From a virus: a DNA stretch of 25,413 bases. The notes beneath the pieces are model-generated. The model did no database searches. It had not been told where the DNA came from and saw only the letters and a list, made by a program, of their open reading frames with translations. The number at the start of each line of letters is the position of its first letter. The stretch's first letter is position 1. The DNA lies in the IMG/VR virus record IMGVR_UViG_3300043640_000122, positions 1 through 25,413 of that record. The stretch is one strand, 5' to 3'. The position numbers and the translations under genes are program-made. Below are positions 1-6,215 of the stretch, one piece after another.

Positions 1-24
1 ATACCCGAAAGAGGTGCTACCTCC

Positions 25-210
25 ATGGTAGTGGAATCGAACGACATTCCCATCAACGGCGCGAAACCGCCCGCCGAGCCGGAGAACAGCATCACCGAGC
101 TGTCCGCGCTGGCCAGCAAGACCGACACCTCCGCCTACTGGGCCGGAGTCTTTAGCGGCTTCATGATGGGCGTCTGCCTGGTCCTGGCCATCTGGCTCGT
201 GACCACGTGA
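25..210 (+). CDS. Small single-pass membrane protein, function unknown
   Basis: A 61-residue protein whose first ~35 residues are polar (Pro/Glu/Ser-rich). They are followed by one hydrophobic segment of about 20 residues (about 38-58, from WAGVFSGF to IWLV) ending in TT, so it should be a C-terminally anchored membrane protein. The ATG has a purine-rich GAAAGAGG upstream (positions 7-14). The stop overlaps the next start as GTGA (207-210), which suggests translational coupling and membership in the same operon. I do not recognise a family. It could be an accessory or host-membrane-directed early phage protein, but nothing in the sequence decides this. Genuine coding is likely from the start site, codon bias and coupling. 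Confidence 0.65.
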   Translation: MVVESNDIPINGAKPPAEPENSITELSALASKTDTSAYWAGVFSGFMMGVCLVLAIWLVTT

Positions 211-401
211 AGTCGTGGCTCGGCGCGGCACCTGCTCGCGTAGACGACGAACTGCGGACCGCCCGGTTGGCCATCACGCGGGTACTCCGCCGGCCGCTCG
301 CCGAGGTGAACCCGGTGGACCTGGCCGAGGTCGGCCGCAACGCCGAGTTGCTCGGTGCCGCGATCGACAAGGCCAATCAGCACCGGGCTGGTGGCCGATG
401 A
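207..401 (+). CDS. Small hypothetical protein
   Basis: A 64-residue protein starting at GTG that overlaps the previous stop (GTGA) and ends in an ATGA overlap with the next gene, so it sits inside a translationally coupled chain. The sequence is Arg/Ala/Leu-rich and probably all-helical, with no cysteine and no membrane segment. A larger frame overlapping it (from 215) is most likely only the upstream extension of the following gene. I do not recognise a family. Function cannot be assigned; a role in the early or replication block is only suggested by position. Confidence 0.6.
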   Translation: MKSWLGAAPARVDDELRTARLAITRVLRRPLAEVNPVDLAEVGRNAELLGAAIDKANQHRAGGR

Positions 402-904
402 ACCCGCGTATCGCGATGGTCGGCAGCATCGAGGCCAACAACCAGCACGAGATCGACGAGCTGGTCCGGGAGACCGGGCTGACGGCGTTCGTGAAGGCCG
501 TAGCCGCCGAGTTCGACTACTCGGGTCCGGTCTTCGCCATCAACACGCCAGCGGGACCACGCCGGGCACGCGGGCTGTTCCGCGACCCGGTCGGCACCTG
601 GTTCGTGGACACCGAACTGGTCGCCCGGTCGCTGCACCCCGCCAGCGAAGACAGCCGCGACTGGCTGGGCCAGCAGATCGGTGGAGGCTCCGGCACCGTC
701 CACGAACTCCGCATCGTGGTGCTGTCGGTCGGCGAGCACTTCGCCCTGCTCACCCCGATCGACGACATCCTCTTCGCCGATGACCTCGAAGGCCAGTACG
801 AGGAAATGCCAGCGTCGTTCGGCTGGGCCAGGGGCTGGGAGAACCGGCCCGAGGTCGGCGACGAGCAGGCCATCTACCTGGTCGCGAACGGGGTGCCGGT
901 ATGA
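398..904 (+). CDS. Hypothetical protein, 168 aa
   Basis: The start ATG at 398 overlaps the stop of the previous gene (ATGA) and gives 168 residues. The frame is open further upstream to 215, but that stretch lies inside the preceding coupled gene, so I chose 398. ATG 416 is a weaker alternative. The protein is acidic and mixed alpha/beta in appearance (segments such as HELRIVVLSVGEHFALLTPI look like beta strands), without cysteine clusters or membrane segments. It ends in an ATGA overlap with the next gene. No family is recognised. It is probably a soluble phage early protein; any function would be a guess. Confidence 0.65.
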   Translation: MNPRIAMVGSIEANNQHEIDELVRETGLTAFVKAVAAEFDYSGPVFAINTPAGPRRARGLFRDPVGTWFVDTELVARSLHPASEDSRDWLGQQIGGGSGTVHELRIVVLSVGEHFALLTPIDDILFADDLEGQYEEMPASFGWARGWENRPEVGDEQAIYLVANGVPV

Positions 905-1317
905 CCACCCGTCACGGCGACCTCCGCGCGGTAGTCGAACGCCACGCCGACCGCCTTCAGCAGACCCCCGACATACAGATTGCCCGGCCGACCAGCAGCA
1001 CCACGAAGGAGAACAGCGTGACCATCAGTTTCGACCCCTCCAGCGTTGGACATGACGGGCGATGCGACCTCGACGCCGGATGCACCACTCCTGCGGCCTG
1101 GGCCGTCGCTGAGGCTTGCAGCCCGGAACTGCTGACCGGCGCTTCGGCGCTCGCCTTCTACTGCGACCAGCACATCGCCGCCGCCCCGGTGGCCTGCTTC
1201 GATGCCGTTGAGTGGGCATCGAAGTCATTCACCGGCGACCTCTGGCCCGCCTTGGTCGCGAGCTACCCGAACCCGCTCCCGGTGGCCAACGAGTCGCTGC
1301 CGACGGTGGGTGTCTGA
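901..1317 (+). CDS. Small Cys/His zinc-finger-like protein with two possible starts
   Basis: From ATG 901 (ATGA overlap with the previous stop) the product is 138 residues. Residues 54-92 contain CDLDAGC, a later Cys and YCDQH. This C-x5-C ... C-x2-H layout resembles small zinc-binding proteins that are common in actinophage early regions. An in-frame GTG at 1018 is preceded by an excellent ribosome-binding site (AAGGAGA, 1006-1012) and would give a 99-residue protein starting just before the Cys/His part. The 39-residue N-terminal piece has no such cysteines. Either or both starts may be used. A nucleic-acid or protein-binding role is inferred only from the Cys/His pattern. The gene at 4737 has a similar arrangement. 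Confidence 0.65.
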   Translation: MTTRHGDLRAVVERHADRLQQTPDIQIARPTSSTTKENSVTISFDPSSVGHDGRCDLDAGCTTPAAWAVAEACSPELLTGASALAFYCDQHIAAAPVACFDAVEWASKSFTGDLWPALVASYPNPLPVANESLPTVGV

Positions 1318-1318
1318 C

Positions 1319-1522
1319 ATGGCCGGGCAGCCGCAAATCGCCGTCGTCGACGGACCCGTGTACCCGCCCGGGTCGCCGCTGGACCAAGCCGCGCAGCAGA
1401 ACGGCCGCTGCGGGGCGTGCGGAAAGGCGCTGTTGCATCCCGATTCGATCGCCGCCGGCTTTTGCGCGCCAGACCGGATCACGTACGTCTGGCCCAGCAC
1501 CAACCTCACCGAGGAGAACTGA
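1319..1522 (+). CDS. Small CxxC (zinc-ribbon-like) protein
   Basis: A 67-residue protein starting at ATG 1319, one base after the previous stop, and ending two bases before ssb. It contains CGAC near residue 30 and one further Cys in FCAPD about 16 residues later, so a partial zinc-binding knuckle is possible. The C-terminus (TNLTEEN) also carries the GAGGAG ribosome-binding site of ssb in its last codons. I do not recognise a family. It is probably a soluble early protein co-expressed with SSB. Confidence 0.6.
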   Translation: MAGQPQIAVVDGPVYPPGSPLDQAAQQNGRCGACGKALLHPDSIAAGFCAPDRITYVWPSTNLTEEN

Positions 1523-1524
1523 TC

Positions 1525-2016
1525 ATGGCTGGAGAAACGGTCATCACGGTCGTCGGCAACCTGACCGACGAGCCGGAGTTGAGGTTCACGCCCTCCGGCG
1601 CTGCGGTGGCGAAGTTCCGGATCGCCTCCACGCCGAGGTCGCTGGACAAGGCATCGGGCGAGTGGAAAGACGCGGACCCGCTGTTCCTGGCCTGCTCGGT
1701 GTGGCGGCAGGCGGCCGAGAACGTCGCGGAGTCGTTGACCCGTGGCTCCAGGGTCATCGTGTCCGGCCGGCTCCGCCAGCGGTCGTACGAGACGAAAGAG
1801 GGCGAGAAGCGCACCGTCTATGAGCTGGAGGTCGACGAGATCGGCCCGTCGCTGCGGTACGCCACCGCGAAGGTGCAGAAGATGACTCGCACCTCCGCCG
1901 GTGGCACCAGCGGCGGCCAGTCCAGCAGCGGCGGATTCGCCAGCGACGACCCGTGGTCCACGCCCGCAGCCACCCAGGCGCAGCCGTCCAACTTCGACTC
2001 GGAACCTCCTTTCTAG
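1525..2016 (+). CDS. ssb: Single-stranded DNA-binding protein (SSB)
   Basis: A 163-residue SSB that would coat single-stranded DNA during phage replication or recombination and recruit partner proteins. Residues 1-115 match the OB-fold of the bacterial SSB family: [16 protein letters not shown] at the N-terminus, then [27 protein letters not shown], and [19 protein letters not shown] Gly/Ser-rich linker follows (about 124-150), and the protein ends in DSEPPF, the acidic SSB tail tip that contacts partner proteins. Length is typical of the family. ATG 1525 is preceded by GAGGAG at 1511-1516; the longer open frame upstream lies in the preceding gene and is not used. A strong hairpin follows 6 bases after the stop. 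The family assignment is secure. Confidence 0.97.
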   Translation: MAGETVITVVGNLTDEPELRFTPSGAAVAKFRIASTPRSLDKASGEWKDADPLFLACSVWRQAAENVAESLTRGSRVIVSGRLRQRSYETKEGEKRTVYELEVDEIGPSLRYATAKVQKMTRTSAGGTSGGQSSSGGFASDDPWSTPAATQAQPSNFDSEPPF

Positions 2017-2022
2017 ACCCTG

Positions 2023-2045
2023 AACCCGTTGCGTAACAACGGGTT
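2023..2045 (+). terminator. Perfect hairpin just after ssb
   Basis: AACCCGTTG (2023-2031) and CAACGGGTT (2037-2045) form a perfect 9-bp stem with a 5-base loop, directly after the ssb stop. There is no T-run after it, so it is either a weak or factor-assisted terminator or an RNA-stability hairpin. A second stem, CCGTCC/GGACGG (2072-2077/2084-2089), lies in the same 118-bp gap before the next gene. The rest of the gap shows no convincing promoter. Confidence 0.45.
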
Positions 2046-2134
2046 CCGCCCCGACCGGCCAGGCCGGCGCACCGTCCACCGAGGGACGGCGGGGCACGTC
2101 AACAGACATCGGTCCCACAGACGGGGGACGCACA

Positions 2135-2470
2135 ATGAACCACACCCTCACGCTGCCCGACGAGATCCACGGGCAGCTCCAGTTCGAGTTTGAAGCCGGC
2201 TACACGGTCGGCTACGCGGCTGGCGTCCGGGATGAGCGGCAACGCATCGCCAACGGACACGCCGAGCTAGACCGGTCCTGGATCAACCAGGCGGTCCGGA
2301 CCGAAGAAGACCGCATCGCCGAGCGGGCCGCGGCGATGGAACACCACGCCGACCTGCTCGCCGAACGGCTGATCGAGCGGTACGGACGGCGCTACCGGGG
2401 CACCTACCACGGTGGGCCCGTCGACTGGGAGACCGGCGCTCCGCTGCGGCACCTGCGAGCAGTCGCGTGA
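2135..2470 (+). CDS. Hypothetical helical protein upstream of helicase
   Basis: A 111-residue protein starting at ATG 2135 after the hairpin-containing gap that follows ssb; GGGGGA lies about 6-7 bases upstream. The N-terminus (LPDEIHGQLQFEFEAGYTVGYAAGVRDERQR) is followed by an Arg/Glu-rich, probably long-helical middle. The pattern FEAGYTVGYAAGVRDER resembles short actinophage proteins of unknown role that sit next to replication genes. It ends in a GTGA overlap (2467-2470) with the helicase gene, so the two are probably translationally coupled. No enzymatic motif is visible. Confidence 0.65.
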   Translation: MNHTLTLPDEIHGQLQFEFEAGYTVGYAAGVRDERQRIANGHAELDRSWINQAVRTEEDRIAERAAAMEHHADLLAERLIERYGRRYRGTYHGGPVDWETGAPLRHLRAVA

Positions 2471-3978
2471 CCACCGCCTTCGAAGACGACCTCTGGGACG
2501 GCTTCATTGCCACAGAGGCACCCGTAGAACCGGCCGGCGGCGACCTCAACGGAGCACCGAACACGATGGGCGCCTGCCGCCGCACATGGGACGACATCGG
2601 CAACGCTGACCGGCTCGTCGACCACGCTGGACATCGCATCCGGTGGGCCATCGACGCCGAGAAGTGGGCGGTGTGGACCGACGGCAACCATTGGGCCATC
2701 GAGGGCGGCGGGACTCTCATCGTCGGTGTGGCCCGCGAGGTGCTGGACCGGATGCCCTTCGCCGAGGCTCCGCTGTACGACGACACACCGCGCATGAGCG
2801 CGGAGGGCAAGCCGCTGCCGTCACTGCGGGAGGACTTCCTGAAGTTCGTCAAGCGGCAACGGTTCAACACGAAGATGGCCGCGATGGCCGCGGTCGCCCG
2901 GTCGGTGCCGTCCATCCAGGTGCGGATGGACCAGTTCGACTCCCACCCGATGCTGTTCAACTGCCGTAACGGGATCATCGACATGCGCACCGGGGACCTC
3001 CAGCCGCATGACTCGGCGCTGCTCCAGTTGTCGCTGTCCAACGTGGTCTACAACCCGGACGCGAAGGCACCGCTGTGGGAGGCGTTCCTGGCCCGGGTGA
3101 TGCCCGAGAAGGAGCGCCGCGACTACCTGGCCAGGATCAGCGGGTACACGCTGACCGGCGACACCGGCGAGCAGGCCATCTTCTGCCACCACGGCGGCGG
3201 AGCGAACGGCAAATCAGTGTTCATGCGGATCTTGCGGGCGCTGGCTGGGACGTACGGGCAGGCGGTACCGCAAGCCACGCTGTTGACGAAGAGCGGCGAC
3301 GGCATCCCGAACGACGTCGCCCGGATGATCGGTAAGCGGCTGCTGATCACGTCGGAGACCGGCGCCGGGAAGCGACTCGATGACGAGCTAGTCAAGCAGC
3401 TCACCGGTGGCGAAGAGATCAGCGCCAGGTTCATGCGCGGCGAGTTCTTCGACTTCACACCCGTCGGGAAGATCCACCTGATGACCAACCACCTCCCGGT
3501 GATCGGGAGTGGCCACGGCACCGCCCGGCGCCTCCAAGATATCGGGTGGGATGTCACGATCCCGCCGGAGGAGCAGGACAAGTCCCTGGCTGATCGGATC
3601 ATCGCCGAGGAGCTTCCCGGGGTGCTGGCGTGGGCTGTGCGTGGCTGCCTGGAGTGGCGGGAGACCGGGCTGGCCGTGCCCGAGTCGGTGCGGCTCAAGA
3701 CCGCCGAGCACGTCCGGTCCAGCGACCCGCTGGCGCAGTGGCTGGAGGAGCGCACCGACACGGTGGCGGAAGAGGTCACCGAGACTCGCCCGCTGTTCAA
3801 GGACTACCGGGCGTGGGTCGACGAGTCCAACGGCAGGCCGATGACGGAGAAGTCCTTCGTCGACGCGATGGACGAGCGGGGCTTCGTCCGGGACAAGGAC
3901 GGCCACACCCGCCGGTCGGTGATCCGTGGCATCCGGCTGGTGCCGCGCATGCAGCAGGGAGGCGGCTATGGGCTCTGA
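2467..3978 (+). CDS. SF3 helicase (phage/plasmid primase-helicase D5/P4 type, no primase domain)
   Basis: A 503-residue replication helicase expected to unwind phage DNA at the origin using ATP. Residues about 115-235 look like the D5_N domain (NCRNGIIDMRTGDL, RISGYTLTGDTGEQ). The Walker A motif GGGANGKSV is at 243-251, the Walker-B-like segment RLLITSETGAG at 291-301, sensor-1 HLMTNHLP at 337-344, and the arginine-finger region GTARRL at 351-356; this is the superfamily 3 order. About 450-503 is probably a winged-helix tail. P4-type proteins often carry an N-terminal primase; here only about 110 unrecognised residues precede D5_N, and no primase motifs are seen. GTG 2467 overlaps the previous stop (GTGA). 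The 9-bp repeat cluster lies directly downstream, which fits an origin next to its helicase. Confidence 0.92.
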   Translation: MTTAFEDDLWDGFIATEAPVEPAGGDLNGAPNTMGACRRTWDDIGNADRLVDHAGHRIRWAIDAEKWAVWTDGNHWAIEGGGTLIVGVAREVLDRMPFAEAPLYDDTPRMSAEGKPLPSLREDFLKFVKRQRFNTKMAAMAAVARSVPSIQVRMDQFDSHPMLFNCRNGIIDMRTGDLQPHDSALLQLSLSNVVYNPDAKAPLWEAFLARVMPEKERRDYLARISGYTLTGDTGEQAIFCHHGGGANGKSVFMRILRALAGTYGQAVPQATLLTKSGDGIPNDVARMIGKRLLITSETGAGKRLDDELVKQLTGGEEISARFMRGEFFDFTPVGKIHLMTNHLPVIGSGHGTARRLQDIGWDVTIPPEEQDKSLADRIIAEELPGVLAWAVRGCLEWRETGLAVPESVRLKTAEHVRSSDPLAQWLEERTDTVAEEVTETRPLFKDYRAWVDESNGRPMTEKSFVDAMDERGFVRDKDGHTRRSVIRGIRLVPRMQQGGGYGL

Positions 3979-4507
3979 CGCCGGGTTCCGAAGGGGTCGT
4001 CGAAGGGGTTCCCAAGATCAAAGCTCAACCCCTTCGAGCCATTTGACCAGGGATTATGTAGATCTTTCGAAGGGGTCGAAGGGGTCGAAGGGGTTAAGAG
4101 CCCTATTACCTATAAACCAAAACCAAGACGCTCTCTTTGAGATCGGCGACCAACCCGCTGAAACCCCTTCGATGGCTTCGACCCCTTCGAACCCGCAGGT
4201 CACACCCCCGAAGGGGTCGCCTTCGAAGCCTTCGAACCCCTTCGCAGGGCTTGCCCGGGTGGAGATCGGCCCGCTGAAGGCCAAGGTCTGGGCGCCGTTC
4301 TGGGCCCGACCGATCGTCATGAAGGCCCGAGGCTGCCGCTGGTCGACGCCTGACCGCTGCTGGATCATCCCGGCGCGCCGGGCCGACGGCACCGTCACCC
4401 GACTCGAATTCGCCGGCTACGTGGTTCGGGTCATCGATCACGTTGCCGGTACCCGCGACCCGTTGCGGCTCCGCCCGACACCCCTCACCACAAGGAGCAC
4501 CCGGTGA
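3968..4507 (+). CDS. Unknown protein whose 5' half carries the 9-bp repeat cluster
   Basis: A 179-residue product from ATG 3968, overlapping the helicase end by 11 bases; AGGGAGGCGG lies just upstream as a ribosome-binding site. The first ~90 residues are low-complexity (SKGSKGSKG, then Pro/Ser-rich) and are produced by DNA repeats CGAAGGGGT and ACCCCTTCG. Because those repeats fall in more than one reading frame, the DNA rather than the peptide looks constrained. From about residue 95 the sequence looks like a folded domain (VEIGPLKAKVWAPFW, then GCRWSTPDRCWIIPARRADG and LEFAGYVVRVI), with paired Cys and Trp. I do not recognise the family. It ends in a GTGA overlap with the next gene. The base composition of the 5' half is clearly more AT-rich than its neighbours. 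Confidence 0.65.
   Translation: MGSDAGFRRGRRRGSQDQSSTPSSHLTRDYVDLSKGSKGSKGLRALLPINQNQDALFEIGDQPAETPSMASTPSNPQVTPPKGSPSKPSNPFAGLARVEIGPLKAKVWAPFWARPIVMKARGCRWSTPDRCWIIPARRADGTVTRLEFAGYVVRVIDHVAGTRDPLRLRPTPLTTRSTR
3989..4244. repeat. Cluster of ten 9-bp repeats in both orientations (candidate iteron origin)
   Basis: CGAAGGGGT occurs exactly at 3989, 4001, 4068, 4077, 4086 and 4209. Its reverse complement ACCCCTTCG occurs at 4028, 4163, 4181 and 4236. The copies at 4068-4094 are three perfect tandem units. The block 4163-4189 is an inverted three-unit array whose middle unit is degenerate (ATGGCTTCG), so 24 of 27 bases match. These two arrays flank 4095-4162, which includes an AT-rich patch (4091-4140 is 29/50 A+T by my count, containing TATAAACCAAAACCAA). 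The layout resembles iteron-type origins with a melting region and sits next to the SF3 helicase gene. A cluster of regulator-binding sites is the main alternative. Confidence 0.7.
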
Positions 4508-4737
4508 TCATCACCAACTTCGCCACCGACACCAACGACTGGTACGCGTTCTTCACCGACACCAAGGGCGAGGGCAGCACCTGGTCCTGCCCGGTCCTCG
4601 GCTGGGCCACCTGCGAGGGCGAAGAGTCCGGCACGACGTGGATCGAGCCCGTCGTACTCGTCGACCAGAAGACCCCGATGCCGATCAGCCAGCACATGCG
4701 CGGAGCCACCGACGTCACGTACCAGGTGGGCCGGTGA
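4504..4737 (+). CDS. Small hypothetical protein, 77 aa
   Basis: GTG 4504 overlaps the previous stop (GTGA) and has AAGGAG at 4492-4497 as ribosome-binding site. The product is acidic, with many Thr/Asp and aromatic residues (NDWYAFFTDTKGEGSTWSCPVLGW), and looks like a small beta-rich fold; two cysteines (WSCP, ATCEG) are present. It ends in a TGATG overlap with the next gene. No family is recognised and no function is proposed. Confidence 0.65.
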   Translation: MIITNFATDTNDWYAFFTDTKGEGSTWSCPVLGWATCEGEESGTTWIEPVVLVDQKTPMPISQHMRGATDVTYQVGR

Positions 4738-5156
4738 TGACCGGCATCCTCGCGAGCCCTCGCGACACCTCGCGGGACCTCGCCGCCGAGCTGGACCAGA
4801 TGCGCGCCGACCGGGTCGCCGCCGCGGTAGCCCGCAGGACCCGCACCGCCAACACCCGGGCCGCATTCGCCCAACGACGCACCGCCGGCAAGACCCGTCA
4901 CCACGCCGACCGGCTGGCCAACACGAAGGAGACCCCGATGCCCGTCAACGGCAGCACCGTGAAGACCGCCGAGGCCGCACCTGAACGCAAGCCACGCTGC
5001 CGGTACCTCATCCGGTCCGGCAGGCCGTCCAGCGGACTGGAGTTGACCAGATGCCCGAACGAGCTAGCCGGCAACGTTGGCGATGAAGTCGAGCTTTGTG
5101 TACGTCATTTGGCCGCCGCCATCGCACTCGTCCAGCGCCGAGCCTCCAGCAACTAG
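4737..5156 (+). CDS. Small Cys-containing protein with an internal start
   Basis: ATG 4737 overlaps the previous stop (TGATG) and gives 139 residues. The first ~67 residues are Arg/Ala-rich and probably helical. An in-frame ATG at 4938 follows an AAGGAG (4925-4930) and would give a 72-residue protein starting MPVNGSTVK. The C-terminal part has CRYL, then TRCPNE, then LCVRHL, a C...C...C-x2-H pattern like that of the gene at 901. A zinc-binding fold is plausible. The repeated design of a coupled upstream start plus a strong internal site ahead of a Cys/His module is unusual. Function unknown. Confidence 0.6.
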   Translation: MTGILASPRDTSRDLAAELDQMRADRVAAAVARRTRTANTRAAFAQRRTAGKTRHHADRLANTKETPMPVNGSTVKTAEAAPERKPRCRYLIRSGRPSSGLELTRCPNELAGNVGDEVELCVRHLAAAIALVQRRASSN

Positions 5157-5183
5157 CCCACCACCAACGGGGAGGACACCACA

Positions 5184-5792
5184 GTGGCAAACCTGCTCGC
5201 AGAAATCGCCGAGGCCGCCGACGCGCTCACCGAGCCGTACCAGCACCTCGAACCGATCTTCACCGTCGACCGGCACCGCAACCGCCGGATGAAGTCCGTC
5301 CACGTCACCCGGCTACCCGGACTCCTCGGACAGCTCGCCGAGCAGTTCCATCCCGGCGCCACCGATGAGCAGGGCACCCGCAGCACACCCGGCAGCCGGC
5401 CGCCCGTCAACCTCGACGCCCTGTCCGCGCACACCGCCATCACCATCGGCTCCACCCGCTGGATGTGGTCACTGGGCCTCGACATCCGGAACACCCCAGC
5501 GTCCAACATCCGGGCGCTGGTCGGTGCGGCCAGCACCATGGACTCCGACACACAGCGGGCACTACTGGCCGAACTCCGCCAGTGGCGCCACCAAGCCGAG
5601 GTGTTGACCGGCTGGGTGAGTGCGCCGTACGCGCCACACGGTCCATGCCCGCAGTGCGAAGCCGTCGGAGGACTCCGGGTACGCCTCGACGTCCACACCG
5701 CCACCTGCCTGCGCTGCGCAGCCTGGTGGACGCCCGACACCATCGACGAGCTCGCCGAACACATCCGCACGTTGACCAGCGTGTCCGCTTGA
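5184..5792 (+). CDS. Zinc-ribbon protein of actinophage type, 202 aa
   Basis: GTG 5184 is preceded by GGGGAGGA (5169-5176), a strong ribosome-binding site. The N-terminal ~120 residues (AEAADALTEPYQHLEPIF ... LGQLAEQF) look helical. The C-terminal part has CPQC near residue 155 and CLRC about 20 residues later, followed by a Trp-rich stretch (AAWWTPDTIDEL): a two-knuckle zinc ribbon. I recall proteins of this shape (DUF7341-like) in actinophage genomes at the end of early regions, often of unknown role. It is the last gene before a terminator-like hairpin and the packaging genes. A regulator or DNA-binding function is possible but not shown. Confidence 0.75.
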   Translation: MANLLAEIAEAADALTEPYQHLEPIFTVDRHRNRRMKSVHVTRLPGLLGQLAEQFHPGATDEQGTRSTPGSRPPVNLDALSAHTAITIGSTRWMWSLGLDIRNTPASNIRALVGAASTMDSDTQRALLAELRQWRHQAEVLTGWVSAPYAPHGPCPQCEAVGGLRVRLDVHTATCLRCAAWWTPDTIDELAEHIRTLTSVSA

Positions 5793-5826
5793 CTCTATGT
5801 CCGAATTCGACGAAGATCGCGGGTGG

Positions 5827-5855
5827 AGGAGTCTGCCGCTGGCAGGCTCCTTTCG
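5827..5855 (+). terminator. Intrinsic terminator candidate between early and packaging genes
   Basis: AGGAGTCTGCC (5827-5837), a 3-base loop GCT, and GGCAGGCTCCT (5841-5851) form an 11-bp stem with one T-G wobble. The T at 5851 and the following TT C are a short T tract. It lies 34 bases after the stop of the zinc-ribbon gene and before the HNH gene, so it may end the early transcript. The T run is short, so efficiency is uncertain. Confidence 0.55.
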
Positions 5856-5873
5856 CCATTGGGGGAGCAGCTG

Positions 5874-6215
5874 ATGCCACTCCGGCCCTGTCTAGGCAGT
5901 AGCACCGCAGCACCGGGCCACGTCCTCGTACAGGGCGCGTCCCGATGCCCCGGGTGCACCACACAGCAAGGGCGGGACAAACGCGGGAGGCGCCCCTACA
6001 GCTGGGGGGAACAGCAACGCAGGGCACGGGCAGTAGCCGACCACGTCGCGACGTTCGGGTACATCTGCCCCGGGGATCAACACCACCCACCCCACCCCAC
6101 ACGGGACCTCACCGCAGACCACCTCACCCCCGTACGTGCAGGAGGCAGTGAGGCAGGCCCACTACGCGTGCTATGCCGCAGTGCCAACAGCTCGAAAGGT
6201 TCGAGGCTGAGCTGA
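5874..6215 (+). CDS. HNH endonuclease
   Basis: A 113-residue HNH nuclease encoded just before the terminase genes, a frequent place for HNH proteins in cos-type phages, where they support terminase cutting. Visible motifs: CPGC at 25-28, Cys65 in YICPGD, the core ADHLTPVRAGG at 81-91 (Asp82-His83), and LCRSANSSKG at 100-109 with Asn105. Family members usually have CRxCN; here the second cysteine is Ala104, so the zinc site may be altered. ATG 5874 has GGGGGAG at 5861-5867 with ideal spacing; the frame is open further up to 5823, but that overlaps the terminator hairpin. It could also be a homing-type nuclease. Confidence 0.88.
   Translation: MPLRPCLGSSTAAPGHVLVQGASRCPGCTTQQGRDKRGRRPYSWGEQQRRARAVADHVATFGYICPGDQHHPPHPTRDLTADHLTPVRAGGSEAGPLRVLCRSANSSKGSRLS

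Noticed and set aside
215-397. Upstream extension of the gene at 398 to position 215
   Set aside because: It would overlap the coupled gene 207-401 nearly completely, and the ATGA overlap at 398 is a clear start.
4043-4060. TTGACC and TATGTA as a promoter inside the repeat region
   Set aside because: The spacing between the two hexamers is only about 6 bases, far from 16-18. TATAAA at 4111 has no -35 partner at the right distance either.
4068-4094. Short tandem repeats as a possible CRISPR array
   Set aside because: The units are 9 bp and abut directly with no spacers, and copies occur in both orientations.
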